Positions 1 to 5,135 of a DNA stretch of 5,210 nucleotides are shown here, in pieces; positions within the stretch are counted from its first letter, which is position 1; each line of letters starts with the position of its first letter. The stretch covers positions 1-5,210 of the forward strand of contig JAHILC010000143.1 of assembly GCA_018897225.1 (NCBI GenBank), in the 5' to 3' direction. This DNA comes from Actinomycetota bacterium (lineage in GTDB: Bacteria; Actinomycetota; Humimicrobiia; Humimicrobiales; Humimicrobiaceae). The notes under the pieces were generated by a model. The model saw only the letters and a list, made by a program, of their open reading frames with translations, was not told where the DNA came from and did not search any database. Both the position numbers and the translations under genes were made by a program.

Positions 1-140
1 ATTTTCTAATTTTTTAATTTTTTTTACTTGATTCATAATTAATATATATTATATACTAATTGTAAAACAAGTCAATTAAGTATTATTAGGAAATCTTACG
101 ATTTGGTTTATTTCCCCCTAAGGACAATTGAATTTATGTA

Positions 141-169
141 TTGATAATACAGATAATATGCTGTATAAT
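141..169 (+). promoter_or_regulatory. Sigma-70/sigma-A type promoter of the first RHH-mazF operon
   Basis: The -35 box TTGATA (141-146, five of six consensus bases) and the perfect -10 box TATAAT (164-169) are separated by exactly 17 bases. Transcription would start near 176, leaving a leader of about 45 bases before the antitoxin ATG at 222. This is the best promoter in the window. A weaker pair, TTGATT (28-33) and TATACT (52-57) with an 18-base gap, lies further upstream and could also contribute. Confidence 0.8.
144..169. promoter_or_regulatory. Inverted repeat over the promoter; candidate autoregulatory operator
   Basis: ATACAG (147-152) and CTGTAT (161-166) form a perfect 6-bp inverted repeat with an 8-base spacer. 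Beyond one mismatched pair (146/167) two further pairs match, giving arms with 8 of 9 positions complementary across 144-169. The repeat fills the promoter spacer and covers the -10 box, so a bound protein would block RNA polymerase. RHH antitoxins usually repress their own operon through short repeats of this kind. That the downstream RHH protein binds here is an inference. Confidence 0.5.
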
Positions 170-221
170 TTATGCTGAATAATTGGTATTACTAATTATA
201 AGTGAAAAAATAAGTTAAGAT

Positions 222-458
222 ATGAAAAGATTAAATATAACGTTACCGGAAAGAATTGCTGAAGCAATAGAGGTTTATCAGAATAAGAGTAAATTTATTG
301 CAGAAGCAATAAATGAGAAAATTGAAAAGGATAAAAAAGAAAAATTAGACACACTTCTGGTTGAAGGGTATAAAAGTGAATGCAGCGTAGATAAGAAAAT
401 AAATAAAGAGTGGGAAGATGCAACACTTGAAAGGTGGCCTGACCGATGGCCAGGTTGA
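222..458 (+). CDS. Ribbon-helix-helix antitoxin of a MazEF-type pair
   Basis: This 78-residue protein should neutralise the MazF-like RNase encoded immediately downstream and repress their shared promoter as a DNA-binding dimer. The N-terminus (about residues 3-8, RLNITLP) looks like the RHH DNA-contacting strand. It is followed by two helices, the second about residues 24-36 (FIAEAINEKIEK). The charged C-terminal half, ending in the family-typical EWEDATLERWP, would be the flexible toxin-binding tail. The gene follows a strong promoter but has only a poor ribosome-binding site (AAGA just before the ATG). Its 3' end overlaps the toxin gene by 13 bases. The last residues (RWPDRWPG) lie in a locally GC-rich patch with a short tandem duplication, so the extreme C-terminus may be an extension. 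The family call is firm; the exact subfamily is not. Confidence 0.85.
   Translation: MKRLNITLPERIAEAIEVYQNKSKFIAEAINEKIEKDKKEKLDTLLVEGYKSECSVDKKINKEWEDATLERWPDRWPG
430..437 (+). promoter_or_regulatory. Ribosome-binding site for the first mazF, inside the antitoxin gene
   Basis: AAAGGTGG ends 8 bases before the ATG at 446 and favours that start over the second in-frame ATG at 458. The 458 start is preceded only by a short CAGG three bases away. The site lies within the antitoxin coding sequence, so toxin translation is probably coupled to antitoxin translation. Confidence 0.6.
438..454 (+). other. Potential RNA hairpin with the mazF start codon in its loop and stem
   Basis: CCTGACC (438-444) can pair with GGCCAGG (448-454), six of seven pairs matching, around a three-base loop. 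The loop holds the first two bases of the ATG at 446. It sits directly after the ribosome-binding site. If formed in the mRNA it would hinder toxin initiation unless ribosomes translating the antitoxin open it. The pairing is visible; the regulatory role is inferred. Confidence 0.35.
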
Positions 459-468
459 TGGCTGGCTT
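445..468 (+). repeat. 12-bp imperfect tandem repeat duplicating the mazF start region
   Basis: GATGGCCAGGTT (445-456) is followed directly by GATGGCTGGCTT (457-468), 9 of 12 bases identical. Each unit carries an in-frame ATG (446 and 458), so the toxin begins MARLMAGL, a repeated four-residue unit. The second ATG overlaps the antitoxin TGA stop as TGATG. The surrounding 50 bases (431-480) contain 31 G or C, about twice the density of the rest of the window. Confidence 0.6.
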
Positions 469-838
469 GAAGCCCGGATCAGATAATTATCCCAAAAGAG
501 GGGAAATCTGGCAGGTATCTTTGGAGCCTGTTGAGGGTCATGAGATTGGGAAAACAAGACCTGCGTTGGTAATTTCAAATGATAAAAATAATGAATATTC
601 TTCAACTGTTACACTGATTCCTATTACAGCTTCTATAGAAAAAATATATCCATTTGAAGTTTTTATTTCCAGTGAGGATTCGGGATTGCCTTTGGATTCT
701 AAAATGAAGTGTAACCAAATTAGAACAGTTGATAAGTTAAGGCTGTCAAAGCTTGTCGGAGGAATTTCAGCAGAAATTATAAAAAAAGTTGAAGAAGCCC
801 TTCTGATACACATTGGAATTTCAAAAATGAGCTTATAG
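446..838 (+). CDS. MazF/PemK-family mRNA-cleaving toxin
   Basis: This 130-residue protein belongs to the MazF/PemK/Kid family of ribosome-independent, sequence-specific endoribonucleases, which arrest growth by cutting mRNA. The N-terminal block RGEIWQVSLEPVEGHEIGK (residues 18-36) and TRPALVIS (37-44) are the family signature. R38 and T61 (in IPITAS) match the catalytic Arg and Thr of characterised MazF proteins and have the same 23-residue separation. The C-terminal block MKCNQIRTVDKLRL is the conserved QIRT-type motif. The core domain starts near residue 15, so the first 14 residues are an extension created by the duplicated start region. Translation could start at 446 (better ribosome-binding site) or 458 (M5, abutting the antitoxin stop). 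Overlap with the RHH gene indicates a translationally coupled operon. All signature residues are present, so the toxin looks functional. Confidence 0.93.
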   Translation: MARLMAGLKPGSDNYPKRGEIWQVSLEPVEGHEIGKTRPALVISNDKNNEYSSTVTLIPITASIEKIYPFEVFISSEDSGLPLDSKMKCNQIRTVDKLRLSKLVGGISAEIIKKVEEALLIHIGISKMSL

Positions 839-901
839 AATCAAGTTTTAGCCAGGTAAATTGATTAGCAATTAGATAAAAAATGACTTAGAATAAAATT
901 T

Positions 902-1291
902 ATGGATAATCAAAAAATAAAAGGACTAAAAAAAATATTTAAGCAATTTGATAGTTTAAAACTTGTTTATCTTTTTGGTTCCCAAGCTACTAAAAAACAA
1001 GGCGAACTATCGGACCATGATTTTGCTTTTTATATAGAGGAAAAAAAGGTTGAAGCGTTCCAGATATCTCTTGCAATTGCTGCACAAATAAGCCTTTATT
1101 TAATGACAGACAATATTGATACTGTAATCATTAATCATATTGACAGCCCCGAGCTTAAATATTCAATAATTAAAGAAGGAAAATTGATTTATGAAATAGA
1201 ACCGTATAAAGTAATTATTGAACCAAAAATTATGAATGAATATTTTGATTTTCGTTTTTTATTAAGAAAATATAGTTTAACAGGGACATAG
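902..1291 (+). CDS. mntA: MntA-type nucleotidyltransferase antitoxin
   Basis: This 129-residue minimal nucleotidyltransferase matches the antitoxin of HepT-MntA systems, which transfers AMP from ATP to a tyrosine of the HEPN toxin. The motif LFGSQATKKQGELSDHDF contains G26-S27 and D38-x-D40, an exact GSX10DXD arrangement. D73 in NIDTVIIN is the expected third metal-binding Asp. The tail EYFDFRFLLRKY resembles the usual MntA C-terminus, so the protein appears complete. No convincing Shine-Dalgarno sequence precedes the ATG and no clear promoter lies in the 63-base gap after mazF. It may be read through from the upstream operon. The following hepT frame is truncated, so this antitoxin may be orphaned. 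The family is clear; activity is inferred from the intact motif. Confidence 0.88.
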   Translation: MDNQKIKGLKKIFKQFDSLKLVYLFGSQATKKQGELSDHDFAFYIEEKKVEAFQISLAIAAQISLYLMTDNIDTVIINHIDSPELKYSIIKEGKLIYEIEPYKVIIEPKIMNEYFDFRFLLRKYSLTGT

Positions 1292-1296
1292 CATGA

Positions 1297-1569
1297 CAAG
1301 TTTATTTAGTTCAATCATCATTGGATTTAGCCGAAGCTTTAATTTCACATAAAAAGCTCAGGAAACCCGCAACATTTTCAGAATGCTTTATAATTTTGAA
1401 TGAGGCAAAACTTATTGATAAGGATTTAATGCTCAAAATGGTTAAAATGGCAAAATTTAGGAATGTTATTACGCATGATTATGAAGAGCTAGATTATGAA
1501 ATTGTTTATGATATTTTTAAAAATCGACTTATCGATGTTGAGGATTTTATAAATACAATTTCAATTTAG
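1297..1569 (+). pseudogene. hepT: N-terminally truncated HepT (HEPN RNase toxin)
   Basis: The frame opens after a TGA at 1294-1296 and reads QVYLVQSSLDLAEALI, which resembles the second helical region of HepT toxins. It continues through the conserved LRKPATFSECF segment to FRNVITHDY, an exact RX4HXY motif. The Arg and His are the RNase residues and the Tyr is the residue MntA normally AMPylates. Roughly the first 45-50 residues of a normal HepT (usually about 130-140 residues) are missing, and only five bases separate this frame from the MntA stop codon. The other two frames do not encode the missing part. The only usable in-frame start is TTG at 1321, which would give 82 residues, and no ribosome-binding site precedes it. 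A deletion of about 140 bp at the mntA-hepT junction is the likeliest cause. A short translated product cannot be excluded. Confidence 0.75.
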
Positions 1570-1608
1570 TATTTGGTTTTTGGATCTGGCCTATGTATAA
1601 ATCTGAAC

Positions 1609-2928
1609 TTATTGCAGAACAAGGCTAATCAATTTATCAATATACTCGGAAAGAAATATGGGGATATTTAAAATATCATTATCATATTTCAGATTTCGCA
1701 GCGACAATCTTACACCAAGTTTTGGTTTATACTTGTCAATATATATTCTCAAGCTGCGACTTTTCACGTTTTCATCTGATTTGACTTCAATAGGGTAGAT
1801 ATCATTGCCATATTGGATAATAAAGTCTACCTCTGCTTGTGCATTTGAAGTCCAGTAACGGGGAAGAACTTCAAATTTTGCTACTATTGATTGCAGGGCA
1901 TAATTTTCAGCAAGCGCTCCTTTAAATTCGGTAAACAGTCTGTCACCTTCTCCGAAAGCTGAAGGATCAAGACGCGATAACCTGCGCAAAATTCCAACAT
2001 CAACTGCATATAGTTTAAACGAGCTAAGGTCGTCATAAGCCGATACAGGGAGCCCGGGCTTGCTCATACGGTATATTTTATACGCCATTCCCGCATTACA
2101 AAGCCATGTAAGAGCGTCCTCATACTCTCTTGCTCTGGCACCCTCTTTTACTGCATTATAAAGGAATTTTTTATTCTCGCGAGCAAGCTGCGAGGGTATA
2201 GACGACCAGATAAGGTTGAGTTTTGCTATATCATTAAAGTCGGCATGCTTTGAAAAGTCTAACTCATAAGCATTTAATATATTATACAGAGAAGTTTGTA
2301 CTCTTGATATGTCCTTTTCTTCTACCCATGCGGAAACTGGTTCAGGCATACCTCCAGTCACATGATACATTTTAAGTTTTTCATAAATAGGATTAAAAAA
2401 CATATCGGGTATTGGTTCAATTGTGTTAATGCTTTGAATGTATTCAACCAGATTTTCATCACCACCTGCCATAAGAAATTCGGTAAAGGTTATAGGATTA
2501 ACATTTATTAAATCTACCTTGCCTACTGGAAAAGAAGCCGGTTTTGAAAGAGCAACTCCGAGCAGTGAACCTGCACAGGCAATATGGTATTGGGGAGAAT
2601 TTTCACAGAAATACTTAAGTGTATTTAGAGCTTCGTTAGATTCCTGTATCTCATCGAAGATAATCAGTGTCTTTTCTGCTAGAATAGGGTTTTTGTTAAT
2701 AAAAGCAAGGTTTTGAAGAATTCGCTTTGTATCCTTTGTAGTTTTAAAATAGTCTGCAATTTCTTTCGATTCATCAAAATTGAAATAGGCGATATCATCA
2801 TAATACCGCATTCCGAATTCCTTGAGCAGCCATGTTTTACCCACTTGACGTACACCTTTTAGAATTAGCGGTTTTCTATGCCTGCTATTTTTCCATATCA
2901 GTAAATCCTTAAGTATTAAACGTTCCAT
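1609..2928 (-). CDS. AAA ATPase with C-terminal DUF4143 (PD-(D/E)XK-like) domain
   Basis: This 439-residue protein belongs to the widespread AAA_14/DUF4143 ATPases. Their biological role is mostly undetermined, and they are common accessory genes in bacteria and archaea. Walker A is GVRQVGKT (residues 25-32), Walker B is LIIFDEIQE (88-96), and the sensor-like CAGSLLG is at 118-124. The C-terminal domain carries EVDFIIQ (D368) and YPIEVK (E381, K383), the D...ExK core of a PD-(D/E)XK nuclease-like fold, so nucleotide-driven DNA or RNA handling is possible but unproven. ATG at 2928 is chosen because AAGGTGAT lies four bases upstream. A GTG five codons earlier (2943) would put that ribosome-binding site inside the gene. 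Length is normal and the frame is intact. It is transcribed towards the hepT remnant, 39 bases away, and is the only recognised minus-strand gene. Confidence 0.93.
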   Translation of the reverse strand: MERLILKDLLIWKNSRHRKPLILKGVRQVGKTWLLKEFGMRYYDDIAYFNFDESKEIADYFKTTKDTKRILQNLAFINKNPILAEKTLIIFDEIQESNEALNTLKYFCENSPQYHIACAGSLLGVALSKPASFPVGKVDLINVNPITFTEFLMAGGDENLVEYIQSINTIEPIPDMFFNPIYEKLKMYHVTGGMPEPVSAWVEEKDISRVQTSLYNILNAYELDFSKHADFNDIAKLNLIWSSIPSQLARENKKFLYNAVKEGARAREYEDALTWLCNAGMAYKIYRMSKPGLPVSAYDDLSSFKLYAVDVGILRRLSRLDPSAFGEGDRLFTEFKGALAENYALQSIVAKFEVLPRYWTSNAQAEVDFIIQYGNDIYPIEVKSDENVKSRSLRIYIDKYKPKLGVRLSLRNLKYDNDILNIPIFLSEYIDKLISLVLQ

Positions 2929-2932
2929 AACA

Positions 2933-2940
2933 ATCACCTT
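2933..2940 (-). promoter_or_regulatory. Strong ribosome-binding site of the AAA/DUF4143 gene
   Basis: On the minus strand AAGGTGAT is followed by TGTT and the ATG at 2928. The 13-base stretch GGTGATTGTTATG is identical to that at 5139-5151 before the gene at the right end. This fixes the start at 2928 rather than the GTG at 2943. Confidence 0.75.
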
Positions 2941-2960
2941 CACAAGATAAGCTTATATTA

Positions 2961-2976
2961 TGTGATTATTATCACA
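2961..2976. promoter_or_regulatory. Perfect TGTGA-N6-TCACA palindrome; CRP/FNR-family-like site
   Basis: TGTGAT (2961-2966) and ATCACA (2971-2976) are perfect inverted repeats around TATT, which is the classical TGTGA-N6-TCACA half-site layout of CRP/FNR-superfamily regulators. It is 33 bases upstream of the AAA/DUF4143 ATG. On the minus strand it overlaps a weak promoter, TTGTGT (2979-2974) and TATAAG (2957-2952) with 16 bases between. It also lies just downstream of an alternative -10 box, TATAAT (2994-2989). Binding by a regulator is an inference; a 6-bp palindrome can arise by chance in AT-rich DNA. Confidence 0.4.
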
Positions 2977-2984
2977 CAAAGTAA

Positions 2985-3272
2985 ACTTATTATACAGGAT
3001 TTTTTATTATTACAAAGATAGGAACATTTATTATTCATCAAATTTTACCTGTACTATTTGATGGGTTTGACTGGTATAGAAAAACAGGGGATTTCCTTAT
3101 AGCAGAACCGGAAAAAGCCTTAATTGATAGTCTGTACCTATCAGCAAGAAAGAAAAAACAGTTCAGATATTTTCCCGAGCTTTATTTTCCCGAGTCTTTT
3201 AGTTTTAAAAAGGCAGGCCAGTGGGCTGAGAAGATTCCTGATTTAAGAATATATACTGCATTAAATCCATAA
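2985..3272 (+). pseudogene. C-terminal remnant of an AbiEi-type antitoxin/regulator
   Basis: The frame is open from just after a TAA at 2982-2984 to the TAA at 3270-3272 but has no ATG, GTG or TTG at its beginning. From about 3015 it reads like the C-terminal half of AbiEi-family proteins (type IV TA antitoxin and transcriptional repressor). The core is FLIAEPEKALIDSLYLS, the conserved (A)xPEKALxDxxYL signature, followed by ELYFPESFSFKKAGQWAEKIP. The N-terminal winged-helix DNA-binding half is absent, and no AbiEii nucleotidyltransferase toxin follows, so neither partner can work here. The likely cause is a deletion or gene replacement whose boundary is near 2985, next to the divergent ATPase gene. 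The family call rests on remembered motifs and has not been searched. Confidence 0.65.
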
Positions 3273-3291
3273 AATATACCATAAATATATA

Positions 3292-3320
3292 TTGCAGTTT
3301 TTATGTATCTATATTATAAT
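3292..3320 (+). promoter_or_regulatory. Probable promoter of the second RHH-mazF operon
   Basis: The perfect -10 box TATAAT (3315-3320) lies 17 bases after TTGCAG (3292-3297), a -35 box matching only in its TTG. An inverted repeat ATAATAT (3316-3322) / ATATTAT (3332-3338) spans the -10 box and the start site and could be an operator. The leader to the ATG at 3454 would be about 125 bases. The rest of 3273-3453 is AT-rich with no gene recognised. Confidence 0.45.
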
Positions 3321-3453
3321 ATTTTGCAGGTATATTATTTTAGAAAGTTACTTTAAAATTAATACTATATGCAGCAAATAAACGTATCTCGTTAATAGAA
3401 CAAATATAAAAATATTTTCAAATAAAAAAAGATTATAAGGGTGGTTTTTCATT

Positions 3454-3693
3454 ATGAGCCAGAAAACTACATTCGTTATTAAAGATGAAATAGTTATGCA
3501 GGTAAAAGAAGCAGTAAAAGAGGGCTACTATAAATCAATGACTGATTTTGTTGAAAACGCGATAAAAAATAAGCTTGAGGACATAAAAAAGGAAAAAATA
3601 AGGGAAGAAATATTAAAAGCAAGTAATGATCCCCTATTTCTGGCAGATATTAAAGAAATTGAAGAAGATTTTAAATATGCTGATTTTGACTAA
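3454..3693 (+). CDS. Ribbon-helix-helix antitoxin of the second MazF pair
   Basis: This 79-residue protein is the presumed antitoxin and autorepressor for the MazF-like gene 15 bases downstream. Residues 4-9 (KTTFVI) suit an RHH DNA-binding strand. A first helix (about 12-22) and the turn YYKSMTDFVENAI (25-37) are typical of RHH regulators. The acidic C-terminus (DPLFLADIKEIEEDFKYADFD, from about residue 59) would wrap around the toxin. AAGGGTGG (3437-3444) is a good ribosome-binding site nine bases before the ATG. It is clearly different from the RHH protein at 222-458, especially in its C-terminal half, so cross-neutralisation is unlikely, although that is an inference. Confidence 0.83.
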   Translation: MSQKTTFVIKDEIVMQVKEAVKEGYYKSMTDFVENAIKNKLEDIKKEKIREEILKASNDPLFLADIKEIEEDFKYADFD

Positions 3694-3708
3694 TTGAAAG
3701 AGTTATAA

Positions 3709-4062
3709 ATGTTTATGAAATGGAAAATTTATAAAGCTGATTTAAATCCTGTAACAGGTTCAGAGCAGAAAGGTACAAGGCCAGTTTTAATTATAAGTGA
3801 TGATGCTTACAGCACTGTTATGCCACTGGTTACTATTCTGCCTTTGACTTCGTTAAAACCAGGCAGAATTGTTTATCCGAATGAAGTTTTAATAAGAATG
3901 GAAAATCAGGCAAAAACTGGACTTTTAAGTGATTCTATTATTTTGGCGCACCAAATAAGAACTATTTCAAAAAACAGGTTAAAAGATTTGATAGGGTGTA
4001 TTGATGATTTGGTAGTGCAGGAAAAAATAAATGAAGCTTTGAGAATCCATCTTAATTTATAA
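3709..4062 (+). CDS. Second MazF/PemK-family mRNA-cleaving toxin
   Basis: This 117-residue protein is a sequence-specific endoribonuclease toxin by family. WKIYKADLNPVTGSEQKGTRPVLIIS holds the signature (residues 5-30). R24 and T47 (in LPLTS) correspond to the catalytic Arg and Thr of MazF and are again 23 residues apart. GLLSDSIILAHQIRTISKNRL is the conserved C-terminal block. It differs from the first MazF: it lacks the N-terminal RGEIW motif and has a shorter loop after the first strand. These loops shape RNA recognition, so a different cut site is plausible. ATG at 3709 follows a moderate GAAAGAG; ATG at 3715 is an alternative. It is cotranscribed with the RHH gene 15 bases upstream. All key residues are present, so it is probably functional. 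Confidence 0.92.
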   Translation: MFMKWKIYKADLNPVTGSEQKGTRPVLIISDDAYSTVMPLVTILPLTSLKPGRIVYPNEVLIRMENQAKTGLLSDSIILAHQIRTISKNRLKDLIGCIDDLVVQEKINEALRIHLNL

Positions 4063-4142
4063 AAAGGAACCTTGAAAATTTTTACCGATAAAGAATAAAC
4101 TCTTACCCTGAATCTATGTTTTTCAAATATTACCATTTTTTA

Positions 4143-4172
4143 TTGTTAAATATGCTAAAATGTAAATATAAC
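4143..4172 (+). promoter_or_regulatory. Possible promoter of the MNT-HEPN pair
   Basis: TTGTTA (4143-4148) and TATAAC (4167-4172) are separated by 18 bases, in the 171-base gap between the second mazF and the nucleotidyltransferase gene. The gap is AT-rich and holds no recognised gene or strong terminator; AAGGAACCTT (4066-4075) is only a minimal hairpin. The promoter call is tentative. Confidence 0.35.
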
Positions 4173-4233
4173 TTTAATAAAAGAGAAATTTTTAAAGTTT
4201 TTACTAATACTTAAAAAGTACAGTGGTATTGAT

Positions 4234-4557
4234 ATGGAAAAAAGAGTAAGGGATGAGTTAAATATCCTTAAAAATATAATAATAAGAACGGTCCCTGTCG
4301 AGAAAATATTCTTGTTCGGCTCCTATGCAGGCGGCAAACCTCATATTGATTCAGATCTGGACATTTATATAGTAATGTCTGATGATGCAAAAATCAGGGA
4401 AATTGATGCTATGAGATTAATCCGCAAAGCAATTCGGGATAAGAAAAAAATGCCTGTAGATATTGTAGTCAGCAAAGAGGAAAGTTTTAATCAGCGTAAA
4501 TCTTTAATTTCTATCGAACATCAAATTGAAAAGGACGGAATCTTGTTGTATGGTTAA
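4234..4557 (+). CDS. Minimal nucleotidyltransferase (MNT) antitoxin of a HEPN-MNT pair
   Basis: This 107-residue protein has a single nucleotidyltransferase domain. FLFGSYAGGKPHIDSDLDIYIV contains G29-S30 and D41-x-D43, the GSX10DXD motif, and D76 in PVDIVV is the third metal ligand. In HEPN-MNT modules such proteins neutralise the adjacent HEPN protein, in studied cases by nucleotidylation. The gene overlaps the HEPN gene by 8 bases, which supports a coupled pair. Its ribosome-binding site is weak (GTGG about 8 bases before the ATG). It is shorter than the MntA at 902 and has a different C-terminus (SIEHQIEKDGILLYG), so it belongs to another branch. The motif is complete, so it is probably active. 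Confidence 0.88.
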   Translation: MEKRVRDELNILKNIIIRTVPVEKIFLFGSYAGGKPHIDSDLDIYIVMSDDAKIREIDAMRLIRKAIRDKKKMPVDIVVSKEESFNQRKSLISIEHQIEKDGILLYG

Positions 4558-4972
4558 TATAAAAGAGGCACAGGAATGGCAGAGGCTTGCTGCCATGGAT
4601 TTAAGTACAGCCGAATACCTGCAGAACATGAACCCCCTTCCATTGGAAATTATTTGTTATCACTGCCAGCAATCAGCAGAAAAATACCTCAAAGGGTATC
4701 TTGTTTTTTGCGGAATGGCTCCTCCAAGAATGCATGATTTAGACGAATTGTGCAAGCTTTCCTTGAAATTTTCGGATACCTTTAAGAATATAGCAGACCA
4801 ATGCTCAGATCTTACAGCTTATGGTGTTGGGCCCAGGTATCCAATGGAACTTATTTTGGAAGAAGAAGATATGCGGCAAGCCTTAAATAGTGCTAAAATA
4901 ATTAGAGATTTTATACTTGCTGTTATACAGGAGAAAATAGCTCAAGAACAGAAACAGGATGAATCACAATAA
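4550..4972 (+). CDS. HEPN-domain protein, presumed toxin of the HEPN-MNT pair
   Basis: This 140-residue, mostly helical protein matches the HEPN family that includes PF05168. W10 and D17-L18 start the first helix; CYHCQQSAEKYLKGYLV (36-52) is the family's H-x-QQ-x-x-EK-x-LK signature; RMHDLDEL (60-67) and RYP (96-98) follow. Unlike HepT, it shows no clear RX4-6H catalytic motif, so RNase activity cannot be assumed. The ATG at 4550 is chosen because it gives the normal family start and follows GGACGGA with about 10 bases spacing. An ATG at 4526 would add eight residues from within the upstream gene. The hydrophilic C-terminus (QEKIAQEQKQDESQ) is probably disordered. Pairing with the overlapping MNT gene is the main evidence for a TA role. 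Confidence 0.85.
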   Translation: MVNIKEAQEWQRLAAMDLSTAEYLQNMNPLPLEIICYHCQQSAEKYLKGYLVFCGMAPPRMHDLDELCKLSLKFSDTFKNIADQCSDLTAYGVGPRYPMELILEEEDMRQALNSAKIIRDFILAVIQEKIAQEQKQDESQ

Positions 4973-4993
4973 AAAGATCACATTACCCGGCTG

Positions 4994-5135
4994 TTGTATT
5001 TCAAGTTTTTAATCTAAGCAACCAAGCATTAAAAGTAACTTAACCCCGGTCTTGTATGTCAATTAAATTAATGTTTCCAAATTTATCTTGCAAAATAAAT
5101 AATTATGAGATACAGTTAAACAAAATGAGATACAA
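4994..5135. repeat. Four degenerate copies of TTGTATNTCA in mirrored orientation
   Basis: On the plus strand TTGTATTTCA (4994-5003) and TTGTATGTCA (5052-5061) are each preceded by a related C-rich segment, ACCCGGCTG and ACCCCGGTC. On the minus strand CTGTATCTCAT (5115-5105) and TTGTATCTCAT (5135-5125) repeat the motif; these last two share ten identical bases exactly 20 bp apart. The cluster fills most of the non-coding 4973-5148. It could be an operator array or a remnant of a mobile-element end; no transposase is visible. Confidence 0.45.

Noticed and set aside
54..201. Direct repeat TACTAATTGTAA (54-65) / TACTAATTATAA (190-201)
   Set aside because: Eleven of twelve bases match, but both copies are nearly pure A/T in a very AT-rich leader, so chance similarity is likely.
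345..605. Minus-strand open frame of 86 codons
   Set aside because: It lies antisense to the RHH-mazF pair, has no ribosome-binding site and its translation resembles no family; the plus-strand genes have clear motifs.
538..813. Minus-strand open frame of 91 codons
   Set aside because: It is entirely antisense to the mazF gene and is explained by its codon pattern.
1570..1608. Possible bidirectional terminator between the converging hepT remnant and ATPase gene
   Set aside because: No GC-rich stem followed by a T-run could be found in this 39-base gap.
2438..2716. Plus-strand open frame of 92 codons
   Set aside because: It is antisense to the AAA ATPase core, including the Walker B region, and has no supporting start signals.
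2926..2943. GTG start at 2943 for the AAA/DUF4143 protein
   Set aside because: The strong AAGGTGAT ribosome-binding site lies between this GTG and the ATG at 2928, so the shorter protein is favoured.
3906..4136. Minus-strand open frame of 76 codons
   Set aside because: It is antisense to the second mazF and the following gap, with a composition typical of a shadow frame.
4526..4549. ATG at 4526 as the start of the HEPN gene
   Set aside because: It would add eight atypical residues from within the nucleotidyltransferase gene; the ATG at 4550 has better spacing from GGACGGA and gives the usual family N-terminus.
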